A stretch of 23,089 bases of DNA from Acidobacteriota bacterium (GCA_021779795.1 JAJXZZ010000006.1:1-23089); one strand, 5' to 3'. Numbered from the stretch's first letter, positions 13,873 to 23,028 are shown. A program made the numbers and translations. The notes: a model not told the origin generated them from the letters alone.

Positions 13873-14982
13873 CTATCGGACGGACCCGGCCTGCGCCCTG
13901 GCGCCGGGTCCGCTCCTGCCTCCGCCCCGGGGCACGAAGATCCGCTTCGGCATGACGACGTGCACCCCCCTGGTGCCGTCCACCACCTGCGTGACGATCA
14001 GGTCGCCCGCCGCGCTGGTCAGCATGTAGGCGTCCTCGCGCGTCATGCCCTTCGTCGTCGCCAGGAAGTCCACCATCTCGCGCGTGGCGATCCGCGCCGC
14101 CTCGGTCAGGTCCTCGTCCATCCCCATCGTGATCCACCCGGTCGGCGTCTCGGCCCGGGGCCAGGTGAGGTGCAGGTCCTTGCGGACGATGAAGCGGAAG
14201 GTGCCGACGAGCGAAGTCTCGAGCGCCGTGATGTCCACCTCGCCGTCGCCCTGGGCGGCGTGGCCGTCGCCGACCTCGAACAGGGCGCCGGGGACGTTCA
14301 CCGGGATGTAGAGCGTGGTGCCGGCGACGAGGTCCTTGTTGTCGATGTTGCCGGCGTGGCGGCCCGGCGGGGCGCTGCTCACGCGGCCGGCGGCGGGCGG
14401 CGGCGCGACGCCCATGCTGCCGAAGAAGGGGCGCAGCGGGATCTCGATGCCCGGGGCGAACCGGCCGATCATCCGCTTCCCGTCGAGCGGCACGATCTTC
14501 ATCGCGCTCGTGGGGAAGTCCTGCGGCAGGAAGCCGCCGCGCGGGCTGAACGCGTTGTAGGCGTACGGGATCGCGAGGTCGATCTTGTCGATGCGCACCT
14601 CGAGCACGTCGCCGGGCTCGGCCCCCTCGACGTAGATCGGCCCGGTCAGGATGTGGCCGCCGGGCCCCTTGTTGGTGACCTTCGCGACGATCTCCCGCAG
14701 GGCGGGCTCGACCTGGTCGGGCGGGACGCCGGCCCCCTCGAGGCGCGCGGGCGTGGAGGTGATGAGCGTGTGGACGCGGACCTCGTCGCCCGACCGGATC
14801 CGCATCACCGGCGGCGCGGCGGCGTCGTAGTAGCCGTAGGCCACGGTGGACGGCGTGGCCGGGAGATCCTTGACCGTCGGCCTGGCCTGGCCGGCCGGCT
14901 TCGGCGCGGCCGGAGCCTGCGCCAGGGCGGCGGCGGGCAGGAAGGCGACGAACAGCAGGGCTGCGGTTCGATGTGATTTCAT
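13873..14982 (-). CDS. Secreted acetamidase/formamidase family protein
   Basis: A 369-residue FmdA/AmdA-family protein, expected to hydrolyse a short amide to ammonia plus the acid. It starts at ATG 14982 with a signal peptide (MKSHRTAALLFVAFLPAAA, cleavage near ALAQA), so unlike the classical cytoplasmic formamidases it is exported. Family blocks are clear: EPGDVLEVRIDKID, NAFSPRGGFLPQDFP, PPGRHAGNIDNKDL, and FEVGDGHAAQGDGEVDITAL. A longer in-frame ORF begins at 15063 but would place the signal peptide internally and overlap the divergent gene. TACAAT eight bases before the ATG suggests a leaderless transcript. The true substrate is unknown. Confidence 0.92.
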   Translation of the reverse strand: MKSHRTAALLFVAFLPAAALAQAPAAPKPAGQARPTVKDLPATPSTVAYGYYDAAAPPVMRIRSGDEVRVHTLITSTPARLEGAGVPPDQVEPALREIVAKVTNKGPGGHILTGPIYVEGAEPGDVLEVRIDKIDLAIPYAYNAFSPRGGFLPQDFPTSAMKIVPLDGKRMIGRFAPGIEIPLRPFFGSMGVAPPPAAGRVSSAPPGRHAGNIDNKDLVAGTTLYIPVNVPGALFEVGDGHAAQGDGEVDITALETSLVGTFRFIVRKDLHLTWPRAETPTGWITMGMDEDLTEAARIATREMVDFLATTKGMTREDAYMLTSAAGDLIVTQVVDGTRGVHVVMPKRIFVPRGGGRSGPGARAQAGSVR

Positions 14983-14990
14983 GACCGGGC

Positions 14991-14996
14991 ATTGTA
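14991..14996 (-). promoter_or_regulatory. TACAAT -10 box of the acetamidase gene (leaderless)
   Basis: On the minus strand TACAAT ends eight bases before ATG 14982, leaving no room for a ribosome site. The upstream promoter part overlaps the -10 box of the divergent transporter gene. Confidence 0.5.
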
Positions 14997-15016
14997 ATCC
15001 GCGGCCCGCTCCCGCA

Positions 15017-15022
15017 TACAAT
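15017..15022 (+). promoter_or_regulatory. TACAAT -10 box of the MFS transporter gene (leaderless)
   Basis: TACAAT ends nine bases before ATG 15032, and no purine-rich ribosome site lies between. Only 20 bases separate it from the opposing TACAAT at 14991-14996. Confidence 0.5.
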
Positions 15023-15031
15023 GCACGGACC

Positions 15032-16252
15032 ATGTCCGACGCCGAGATCCCGGCGCCAGTCACCCGAGCCGTTCCGCACCCATTCGTCTGGCTCGTCCTG
15101 TACTTCCCGCTCGGGCTGGCGAACGGGTTCCCGGCCGTCGCGCTCGGCTACCTCGGGATCCGCGCCGGCCTCGACGTGTCGTCGGTGGCGGCGATCGTCG
15201 GGATGACGTTCATCGGGGGCGGGTGGAAGTTCCTCTGGGCGCCGGTCGGCGACTACACGCTGTCGCGCAAGCGGTGGTACCTGATCTCGATCGCGGCGAT
15301 CTCGGCCGGGCTGCTGGCGATGACGGCCATCCCGCTGACGCGCGAGACCGCGCCGGTCCTCTCCGCGCTGACGCTGTTCACGATCGTGGCGGCCACCTTC
15401 AGCGCCTTCGCGACCGAGGGGCTGATGGCGCACAACACGACGCCGGCCACGCGGGGGAGGGCGGCCGGGTGGTTCCAGGCCGGCAACCAGTTCGGCCAGA
15501 CGGCCGGCGGCGGCCTCGCGCTCTGGCTGATCGTCCATTCGCCGGCGCCGTGGGTAGGCGGCCTGGCGCTGGCCGGCCTGCTGGCCGCGTGCGCGCTCGC
15601 GCTGGTCGGGCTGGAGGAGCCGCCGCGCGCGCTGGCCGGCGCGTCGGTCGGCGCGAAGGTGGGCGACGCCTGGCGCGAGCTGCTCGACGTCCTCCGATCC
15701 CGGGCCGGGCGGATCGCCCTCGTCCTGGCCATCCTGCCGATCGGGACCGGCGCGGCGATGTTCCTGTTCGGCGCGATCGCGCCGGAGTTCCACGCGTCGG
15801 CCGACGTCGTGTCGTCGGTGCTCGGCCTGGGCGGCGGGATCGTGATCGTCGCCGGCTGCTTCGTGGGCGGCCGGCTGGCCGACCGGGTGCCGAAGCCGGC
15901 GGCCTATGCCGTCTCGTGCGGCCTCGGCCTGGCGGCCTGCGTGGTGATGGCCGCGTCGCCGCGCACCTCGGCGAGCTTCGCCGCCACGACGCTCTTCTAC
16001 ATCTTCACGCTGGGGATGGTGACCGCGTCGTTCACGGGCCTCGTGCTGGCGATCATCGGCGACACCGCGGCAGCGACCAAGATCAACCTGTTCTTCGCCA
16101 TCAACACGCTGTTCAGCCTCGGGATGCTGCGCGCGGCCGGCTGGGCGCACGACGCCTGGTCCACCAACGGCATGCTGCTGACCGAAGCGACGGTGGGCGC
16201 GGCCGCGCTGGTGGTGTTCGTGCTGCTCTCGCGGCGGATCCGCGGCCGGTAG
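15032..16252 (+). CDS. MFS transporter, AmpG/peptide-acetyl-CoA transporter-like
   Basis: A 406-residue inner-membrane transporter with about 12 hydrophobic helices. The N-terminal part (FPLGLANGFPAVALGYLGIR, then GWKFLWAPVGDYTLSRKRWY between helices 2 and 3) is close in style to the AmpG group, which imports muropeptides in enterobacteria. A second basic/acidic loop GGRLADRVPKPAA marks the second half. There are no soluble domains. The gene is divergent from a secreted amidohydrolase, which may hint at uptake of a product released outside the cytoplasm, but substrate assignment is only inference. It is the only rightward gene before the convergent asnS. Confidence 0.85.
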   Translation: MSDAEIPAPVTRAVPHPFVWLVLYFPLGLANGFPAVALGYLGIRAGLDVSSVAAIVGMTFIGGGWKFLWAPVGDYTLSRKRWYLISIAAISAGLLAMTAIPLTRETAPVLSALTLFTIVAATFSAFATEGLMAHNTTPATRGRAAGWFQAGNQFGQTAGGGLALWLIVHSPAPWVGGLALAGLLAACALALVGLEEPPRALAGASVGAKVGDAWRELLDVLRSRAGRIALVLAILPIGTGAAMFLFGAIAPEFHASADVVSSVLGLGGGIVIVAGCFVGGRLADRVPKPAAYAVSCGLGLAACVVMAASPRTSASFAATTLFYIFTLGMVTASFTGLVLAIIGDTAAATKINLFFAINTLFSLGMLRAAGWAHDAWSTNGMLLTEATVGAAALVVFVLLSRRIRGR

Positions 16253-16254
16253 CT

Positions 16255-16313
16255 CTCGGCGGATCACGGTCGGAGGCCGGGCCGCGGAGCAGCCCTCGGC
16301 GGACCACGGCCGA
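16255..16313. repeat. Imperfect direct repeat, 19 bases, 40-base period
   Basis: CTCGGCGGATCACGGTCGG at 16255-16273 recurs at 16295-16313 with a few changes, mostly T/C (CTCGGCGGACCACGGCCGA). Both copies lie in the gap between convergent genes. Confidence 0.6.
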
Positions 16314-16339
16314 CCGCCGACAGTCGACCGCCGACAGTC
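16312..16339. repeat. Two tandem copies of a 14-base word
   Basis: GACCGCCGACAGTC occurs at 16312-16325 and again at 16326-16339, ending two bases before the asnS stop codon. It directly abuts the 40-base-period repeat. Confidence 0.8.
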
Positions 16340-16341
16340 GA

Positions 16342-17742
<1,401 letters not shown>

Positions 17743-17749
17743 CGAGCGA

Positions 17750-17770
17750 CTCCTTGAACCTCCCATCATA
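17750..17770 (-). promoter_or_regulatory. asnS -10 box (TATGAT) and ribosome site (AAGGAG)
   Basis: On the minus strand TATGAT lies at 17765-17770 and AAGGAG at 17750-17755, with ATG at 17742. The predicted leader is only about 16 bases, but a ribosome site is present, in contrast to the TACAAT genes. The site fixes the start codon. Confidence 0.55.
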
Positions 17771-17786
17771 CCGGTTCCGGCGGCGG

Positions 17787-17829
17787 CCCGGCTGCCGGCC
17801 GGCGGTCGGCCCGCCGGCCGGCAACCGGG
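17787..17829 (-). terminator. Strong hairpin after the sortilin-like gene
   Basis: A perfect 13-base stem (17793-17805 with 17811-17823, loop TCGGC) is extended past one mismatch by five more pairs (17787-17791 with 17825-17829). It begins about 20 bases after the sortilin-like stop codon and just upstream of the asnS promoter. There is no T-run. It most likely separates the two transcription units. Confidence 0.5.
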
Positions 17830-17848
17830 CCCTCCGACGACGATCCGG

Positions 17849-20800
17849 CTACCTGCCGGCGGCCCGCGCCTTCCAATACGCCGGCAGGTCCGTGCCCATC
17901 ACGGCGCGGTAGGCGACGCGCGCCTCCTCCAGGTTCTTCTCGATCGCCGCGAGCACCTCGACCGACGTGTCGGTCGGCCTGAAGTCCATGCCGCCGGCCA
18001 CGTCTCCCGCCCCCGGCCCGACTTCGCCGTTCAGCCAGAGCAGGTTCATGTAGATCCGGTAGGCCTGCTGGAAGTACTTGTCGTCGCTCAGGCGCGCCGC
18101 CGGCTCGAGCAGCCGATCCTCGACTGCCACGAGCCTGGCCATGATGGCGGACACGTCGTCGAGCGAGGCCTTCGGCCCCTTCTCGGCCCTGAGGCCGCGC
18201 TGCACTTCCTCGAGCTCGCGCCGCGCGATCTCGAGGTTGTTGATCATGTCGGCCGTCTCGGTGATGTCGTCGCGGATGCGGAGCTTCAGCGTCAGCGAGG
18301 CGGCCAGGTCGGCGTCGCTGCCGGGGATCTTCGGGTCGCGCAGGATGTCGAGCGGGGCCGAGAGCGTGCGGCCGTCCACGGTCAGCCGGACCGTGTACCT
18401 CCCGGGATTCGCGTACGGCCCGGCGCCCGCTTCCTCGAGGCCCCAGTGCGTGACGGGGCGCTCGTGCTTGCCGCGGAACCGCGGCTCGTCGAGCAGGTAC
18501 GGGTTCTCGGGCGGCGCGGCGCGCAGTTCGACCAGGTGCGGCCCCTCGTAGCGCATGTCCCAGCGCACGCGGTTCAGCCCGGCCCGGGCGGACTCGGTCA
18601 GCGTCCGGACCGGCTTGCCCTGGGCGTCGAGGATCGCGATCGTCACCGGGGCCTTCGGCGCGGCCTTCAGCGAGAAGTCGAGGATCGCCAGCCCGCCGTC
18701 GGTGTAGCGGTAGGTCGGCCGCGGCGTGAACAGCCGCACCGGCGGCTCCGACGCGTCGGCCGCCATCTGCTCGAGCGGCGAGACGTCGTCGAGCACGTAG
18801 AGCCCGCGGCCGTAGGTGGAGACCGCCACGTCGTGATAGGCCTTCTGCGTCGCGATCCAGGTCACCGGCGCCGGCGGCAGCCCCGCGCGAAGCTGGGTCC
18901 AGTGCGCGCCGCCGTCGAGCGAGTAGAAGAAGGCGTGGCCGGTGCCGGCGAACAGCAGGTTCTTCTGGTTCGGCGACTCGGCCACCGAGCGCACGTAGGA
19001 CAGCGGGTGGTCCGACGGCAGGCCGTCGCTGATCTTCCTCCACGTCCGCCCGAAGTCGGTCGTCCTGTAGATGAACGGGTTCCGGTTGTCCATCAGGTGG
19101 GCATCCACCGCGACGTACGCCGTGCCCGCGTCGAAGTGCGACGGCGCGATCTGCGTGACCACGCCCCACGCCGGCAGGCCCGGCATCGCCTTGGTCACGT
19201 TGGCCCACTCGGCGCCGCCGTCCCTGGTCACCCACACCTGGCCGTCATTGGTGCCGGCCCAGATGAGCCCCTTCTGCACGTCCGAGAACGCGATCGCGAA
19301 CACCACCTCGCCGTAGAACTGCCCGAGGTTGTCGCCCACCAGGCCGCCCGACGGGACGATCCGGCTCGGGTCCTTGGTGGAGAGGTCCGGGCTGATCGGG
19401 CGCCAGCTCTGGCCGGCGTTGGTCGTCTCGAGGATGACCTGGCAGCCGTAGAGGACGCGGTTGTGGTCGAACGGATCGATCGCGAGCGGCGCCGTCCAGT
19501 GGCAGCGGTACTTCACGTCGTTGGGCGCCGAGTCGAGCGTGATCATCGACGGCGCCACCGAGCGGGCGACCTTCGTCCGGGCGTCGTAGCGCGTCACCTT
19601 GTTGCCGTAGCAGGTGGCCCAGACGATGTTCGGGTCGGCCGTGTCGGGGACCGTGAACCCCGACTCGCAGCCGCCGAGGTGGTGCTCCCACGGCTGCCCG
19701 GTGAAGTAGGCGGTCGGGAGGAGTTCGGGCTCGGTCACGGCGCCGCGCAAGGTCCCGTCGTCCTGCATGTTGCTGTAGACCTTGTAGGGGATCTCGTTGT
19801 CCACGGCGACGTGGTACATCTGGCCGATGGGCAGCAGCGGCCTCAGGAAGCTCCGGCCGTGCTGCTCGGTGATGATGACGCCGCCGTCGTCGGTGATGGC
19901 GAACCGGTCGGCGTTGAGCGGGTCGATCCAGATGTCGTGCGTGTCGCCGCTCCACTGCTTCTCGTAGAAGGTCCTGCCGCCGTCGGTCGAGACCCAGAAC
20001 GAGCTGTTGGCCACCATGATCTCGTCCTCGTTGCGGGGCGAGACCGCGAGGCGGATGTAGTAGCCGGCCCGGCCGATCAGCCCGCGCTGCCAGTTGACGA
20101 CGCGCCAGGTCCTGCCGCCGTCGTCCGAGCGCCAGAGCGAGCCCTGGTCCTTCGTCTGGATGAGCGCGTAGACGCGGTTGGAGTCGGACGGGGCGATGGC
20201 CACGTCGATCTTGCCGAGCGGCGACTTCGGCAGCCCGTGCCCTTCCACGCGGGTCCACGTCGTGCCGCCGTCGTGCGTGACGAAGATGCCGCTGCCCGGG
20301 CCGCCGCCGAGTTCCGCCCACGGGTGCATCTCGACCTGCCAGGTGCCGGCGATGAGCGTTTGCGGATCGACCGGGTCCATGGTCAGGCCCGAGCACCCGG
20401 TGTTCTCGTCCACGAAGAGGACGCGCGTCCAGCGCTTGCCGCCGTCGGTCGTCCGGAAGACGCCCCGGTCCTGCTGCGGCCCCGTCGCCCGCCCCTCGGC
20501 GCACGCGTAGACGATGTCGGGGTTGCGCGGATGGACGATCATCCGCCCGATCCGCCCGGTTTCCTCGAGCCCCATGTGGGTCCAGGTCTTGCCGGCGTCG
20601 GCCGACTTGTAGACGCCGTCGCCGATGACGTCGCTGTCGCGGATGGTCCACGCCTCGCCGGTGCCCGCCCACACGATCGACGGGTCGGAGGGGGCGACGG
20701 CCAGCGAGCCGATCGCGGCGACCGGCTCGTTGTCGAAGATCGGCTTCCAGTGCACGCCGCGGTCGGTGGACTTCCAGACGCCGCCCGAGGCGGCGCCGAC

Positions 20801-20992
20801 GTAGTACACGGAGGGGTCGCCGGGCACGCCGGCGACGGCCGCCGCGCGGTTGCCGACGGCCGGCCCGAGGAAGCGGAACTGCAGGCCGGCGGGCTGCGCC
20901 GCGCGGTCCTGCGACTGGGCGAACAGCGTCAGGCTGGCGGCGATGGCGATGGCCACGCCGGCCAGGAGTCGAAGCAATCGGTGTTGAAGCAT
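17849..20992 (-). CDS. Secreted sortilin/VPS10-like protein with BNR (Asp-box) repeats
   Basis: A 1047-residue exported protein. The signal peptide is about 1-26 (LLRLLAGVAIAIAASLTLFA). From about 75 to 700 it carries ten Asp-boxes of S/T-x-D-x-G-x-x-W type, starting with STDRGVHW at 75-82 and including SADAGKTW, TTDGGKRW, THDGGTTW, SDDGGRTW, STDGGRTF, TTNAGQSW, TRDGGAEW, TTDFGRTW and SLDGGAHW. These build the ten-bladed propeller seen in the sortilin VPS10 domain. An Ig-like FlgD-type segment follows (VTIAILDAQGKPVRTL), then an alpha-helical C-terminus. Such proteins are often labelled glycosyl hydrolase, but I see no sialidase catalytic set and would not assign an enzyme activity. GGAGGA lies ten bases before ATG 20992. 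Confidence 0.88.
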   Translation of the reverse strand: MLQHRLLRLLAGVAIAIAASLTLFAQSQDRAAQPAGLQFRFLGPAVGNRAAAVAGVPGDPSVYYVGAASGGVWKSTDRGVHWKPIFDNEPVAAIGSLAVAPSDPSIVWAGTGEAWTIRDSDVIGDGVYKSADAGKTWTHMGLEETGRIGRMIVHPRNPDIVYACAEGRATGPQQDRGVFRTTDGGKRWTRVLFVDENTGCSGLTMDPVDPQTLIAGTWQVEMHPWAELGGGPGSGIFVTHDGGTTWTRVEGHGLPKSPLGKIDVAIAPSDSNRVYALIQTKDQGSLWRSDDGGRTWRVVNWQRGLIGRAGYYIRLAVSPRNEDEIMVANSSFWVSTDGGRTFYEKQWSGDTHDIWIDPLNADRFAITDDGGVIITEQHGRSFLRPLLPIGQMYHVAVDNEIPYKVYSNMQDDGTLRGAVTEPELLPTAYFTGQPWEHHLGGCESGFTVPDTADPNIVWATCYGNKVTRYDARTKVARSVAPSMITLDSAPNDVKYRCHWTAPLAIDPFDHNRVLYGCQVILETTNAGQSWRPISPDLSTKDPSRIVPSGGLVGDNLGQFYGEVVFAIAFSDVQKGLIWAGTNDGQVWVTRDGGAEWANVTKAMPGLPAWGVVTQIAPSHFDAGTAYVAVDAHLMDNRNPFIYRTTDFGRTWRKISDGLPSDHPLSYVRSVAESPNQKNLLFAGTGHAFFYSLDGGAHWTQLRAGLPPAPVTWIATQKAYHDVAVSTYGRGLYVLDDVSPLEQMAADASEPPVRLFTPRPTYRYTDGGLAILDFSLKAAPKAPVTIAILDAQGKPVRTLTESARAGLNRVRWDMRYEGPHLVELRAAPPENPYLLDEPRFRGKHERPVTHWGLEEAGAGPYANPGRYTVRLTVDGRTLSAPLDILRDPKIPGSDADLAASLTLKLRIRDDITETADMINNLEIARRELEEVQRGLRAEKGPKASLDDVSAIMARLVAVEDRLLEPAARLSDDKYFQQAYRIYMNLLWLNGEVGPGAGDVAGGMDFRPTDTSVEVLAAIEKNLEEARVAYRAVMGTDLPAYWKARAAGR

Positions 20993-21002
20993 GGGATGAA
21001 GG

Positions 21003-21034
21003 TCCTCCGGTCGGAACGGACCCTCATTGTGGCA
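21003..21034 (-). promoter_or_regulatory. Candidate extended -10 promoter and ribosome site of the sortilin-like gene
   Basis: On the minus strand TGC-CACAAT occupies 21026-21034 and GGAGGA lies at 21003-21008. It resembles the TGG-CACAAT upstream of the diguanylate cyclase. The leader would be about 26 bases. Confidence 0.4.
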
Positions 21035-21057
21035 CAGATGCGGCGGGGCCGCCCCCG

Positions 21058-21075
21058 GCGGCGGGCGCCCGCCGC
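21058..21075 (-). terminator. 18-base perfect palindrome after the GWxTD gene
   Basis: GCGGCGGGC followed directly by GCCCGCCGC lies just beyond the stop codon at 21086 in the direction of transcription. It may be a weak terminator or pause site between the GWxTD gene and the sortilin-like gene. There is no T-run. Confidence 0.35.
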
Positions 21076-21085
21076 GCGCGTCGGG

Positions 21086-21676
21086 TTACTTCGCGTTGAC
21101 GACGTAGGAGGCGGCCGCCTGCTGGAGCAGCCGGTCCGTCGTGCGGCCGGCAATCGCCTCGCACGACGTGTTGAACCGGAAGACGTAGCCGTCGGGCAGC
21201 GTCGGCAGGTGCGGCGGGTTGCGGTAGAGCCATTCCTCGCTGGCGGTGTTCTCCTGCTCGACGAACGTGCTCATCGGGTCCCGCGCGGAGAAGTGCTGCT
21301 GGACCAGGTTGTTCTTCACGAAGTCCGGCTTGCCGAGCAGCAGGTAGACGCGGCCGCAGTCGTTCCAGACGCTCTTGCCGTTGATGCGGTACCGCCTCTC
21401 GGCCGACAGGATGCGCCCCTCGAACTCGTCGCGGACCGGGTTGACGGCGCTCGAGGGATCGGGGTTGCGCGCGAGCCAGAAGCTCTCGCGGAACTCGTTC
21501 CGCCGGGCCGGCGCGACCTTCTTCGCCTGGTCGCGCTCGGTCTTCATCATCAGGGGCGCCACCTGGTCGAGCCAGCGCTTCCACTGGTCGTTCGACATCG
21601 GCGCCTGGTCCTGGCGGGCCGCCACGACGGCCGACAGGACGGCCAGCAGAAGAGCCGGGAGGAGCATCCGCTTCAT
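21086..21676 (-). CDS. GWxTD-domain secreted protein
   Basis: A 196-residue exported protein. The signal peptide is MKRMLLPALLLAVLSAVVAA. The mature part has the features of the GWxTD family, known mainly from Acidobacteria and Bacteroidetes: FRESFWLARNPDPSSAVNPV, then RYRINGKSVWNDCGRVYLLL-GKPD, and SEEWLYRNPP before a strand-rich end. The name-giving GWxTD is altered to VWNDCGR, while the GRVYLLLGKPD core is kept. Function of the family is unknown. TATGAT six bases before ATG 21676 indicates a leaderless message. It is upstream of, and in the same direction as, the sortilin-like gene. Confidence 0.8.
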   Translation of the reverse strand: MKRMLLPALLLAVLSAVVAARQDQAPMSNDQWKRWLDQVAPLMMKTERDQAKKVAPARRNEFRESFWLARNPDPSSAVNPVRDEFEGRILSAERRYRINGKSVWNDCGRVYLLLGKPDFVKNNLVQQHFSARDPMSTFVEQENTASEEWLYRNPPHLPTLPDGYVFRFNTSCEAIAGRTTDRLLQQAAASYVVNAK

Positions 21677-21682
21677 GGGTTC

Positions 21683-21688
21683 ATCATA
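21683..21688 (-). promoter_or_regulatory. TATGAT -10 box of the GWxTD gene (leaderless)
   Basis: On the minus strand TATGAT ends six bases before ATG 21676. Transcription would begin at or next to the start codon, and no ribosome site fits between. Confidence 0.5.
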
Positions 21689-21724
21689 CGCGGATTCGCG
21701 TCGGCCGGCCGGCGCCCGGCGATG

Positions 21725-21730
21725 TACAAT
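21725..21730 (+). promoter_or_regulatory. TACAAT -10 box of the TIR-DUF4384 gene (leaderless)
   Basis: TACAAT ends eight bases before ATG 21739, the same distance as at 9332 and 14991. This supports ATG 21739 over the adjacent GTG 21736. Confidence 0.5.
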
Positions 21731-21738
21731 CCGCCGTG

Positions 21739-22953
21739 ATGCTCCGGAAGCGGCGGCGCGAGCCGGCCGAGTTCGACGTCTTCCTCTGCTGCGCCGACGA
21801 CCCGGACACCGAGACCGCGTCCACGGTGACGGCGTCGCTGCGGCGGGCGGGCTTTCAGGTCAGGCTCGGCTCCGATTCGCCAGGCGCCGCTTCCGGCGCC
21901 GCGTCGGCCGCCGCGATCGACGACATCCCCGATTTCGTCCTGCTGCTGACGCCGGCGACCGTTGACGCGCTCTCGACCGGCGCGCACCCGGTTCGCGACC
22001 AGGTCGCCCGCGCCCTCGCCACGGACCGGAACACCGTCCGCGTGTTCGACGCGGCCGGGCCGCGGCCCGAAAACGCCGGGGCCTGGCCGGGCCTCGAGGC
22101 GCTGGCCGCCCGGCAGGCGGTCACCTACGATCCCGACCGCCTCGCCGAGTCGCTCTCGATCCTGCAGCACAGCCTGTCGAGCGAGGCGACGGTTGCCGAG
22201 CGCCACCTGATGCGCCGGACGCGGCGGCTGTTCCTCTTCGCGGCGCTGTGCGTGCTGGCCGGGTTCACGTGGCAGACGGCACCGCTGCTCGTCAGGGCCT
22301 GGAGGCAGCCCAGGCCGCTGCCGCCGGTGCCCCCGTTCGCGCTCTACTGGGCGGGCTTCGCCGAGCGCGACGCCGGCGGCGTGGCCACCGAGGTCGCCCT
22401 GGGGCCCGGCGCGGTGGTGTCGGGCGGGGACCGCATCCGCGTGGTGTTCAGCCCCAGCGCGGACGGCTACGCCTACGTCGTCGCCAGGGACGCGCGCGGC
22501 CGCGTGTCGGTGCTGTTTCCCACCGACATCCTGAAGGACGCCAGCCGCGTGCGCGCGGGCCGCGTGTACGACGCGCCAGTCGAGTCCGACTGGCTGACGA
22601 TCGACCCGCAAGCCGGCCTCGACGCGATCTACGTGTTCGCCAGCTACGATTCGCTGCAGAACCTCGAGGAGCTGGTCGAGCAGGAGGAGACGCCGGGCAG
22701 CGCCGCCGAGCGGCGCCAGTTGGTCGATCAGACCATCGCCGGCCTCCTGGACGGCCGGCATTACCAGTACGGCCGGCGCGTCTGGATCGGGACCATGCAG
22801 GACGTCGATCCGTCGCTGGCGCCCGCGCCGGGCCCGAAGACCCTCAGCGTGCCCGGGTCCGGCGGGCACCCCCTCACGCACGCCGCGCTCGTCCAGCCCG
22901 GCCTCGTCAGCGCCCTCGCCGAGATCAAGCTCCGGTTCGCGCCGGCCCGGTAG
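21739..22953 (+). CDS. TIR-like domain, transmembrane helix and DUF4384 protein
   Basis: A 404-residue membrane protein. Residues about 10-145 have a TIR-like layout: FDVFLCCADD (strand A), helix, FQVRLGSD (strand B), a loop, DFVLLLTP (strand C), VRDQVARALATDRNTVRVFD (helix C and strand D). The glutamate used by TIR NAD-cleaving enzymes in helix C appears to be Q88, so catalysis is doubtful. A basic stretch RRTRR precedes one membrane helix at about 164-178, placing the TIR part in the cytoplasm and the C-terminus outside. Residues about 195-310 match DUF4384 (GGDRIRVVFSPSADGYAYVV, VSVLFPTD, IYVFAS). The TIR call rests on secondary-structure pattern and is less sure than DUF4384. Function is unknown; signalling or defence are both possible. 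Confidence 0.75.
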   Translation: MLRKRRREPAEFDVFLCCADDPDTETASTVTASLRRAGFQVRLGSDSPGAASGAASAAAIDDIPDFVLLLTPATVDALSTGAHPVRDQVARALATDRNTVRVFDAAGPRPENAGAWPGLEALAARQAVTYDPDRLAESLSILQHSLSSEATVAERHLMRRTRRLFLFAALCVLAGFTWQTAPLLVRAWRQPRPLPPVPPFALYWAGFAERDAGGVATEVALGPGAVVSGGDRIRVVFSPSADGYAYVVARDARGRVSVLFPTDILKDASRVRAGRVYDAPVESDWLTIDPQAGLDAIYVFASYDSLQNLEELVEQEETPGSAAERRQLVDQTIAGLLDGRHYQYGRRVWIGTMQDVDPSLAPAPGPKTLSVPGSGGHPLTHAALVQPGLVSALAEIKLRFAPAR

Positions 22954-23028
22954 GCGTCCACGCGCCCGACCATCGCGCGGCGAGGGGGGCTGCGCCTCGC
23001 GCCGGCGCGCTCCCGTGGCCTCCTCCGG

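Noticed and set aside
14983..15063. Extended N-terminus of the acetamidase gene starting at 15063
   Set aside because: It would bury the signal peptide and cover the divergent promoter and the start of the transporter gene.
17849..20992. Sialidase or glycosyl hydrolase activity for the BNR-repeat protein
   Set aside because: Asp-boxes alone are structural. I could not find the arginine triad or nucleophile tyrosine pattern of sialidases, so no enzyme name is given.
21736..21738. GTG as the first codon of the TIR-DUF4384 gene
   Set aside because: ATG directly follows and fits the eight-base distance from TACAAT seen at other genes.
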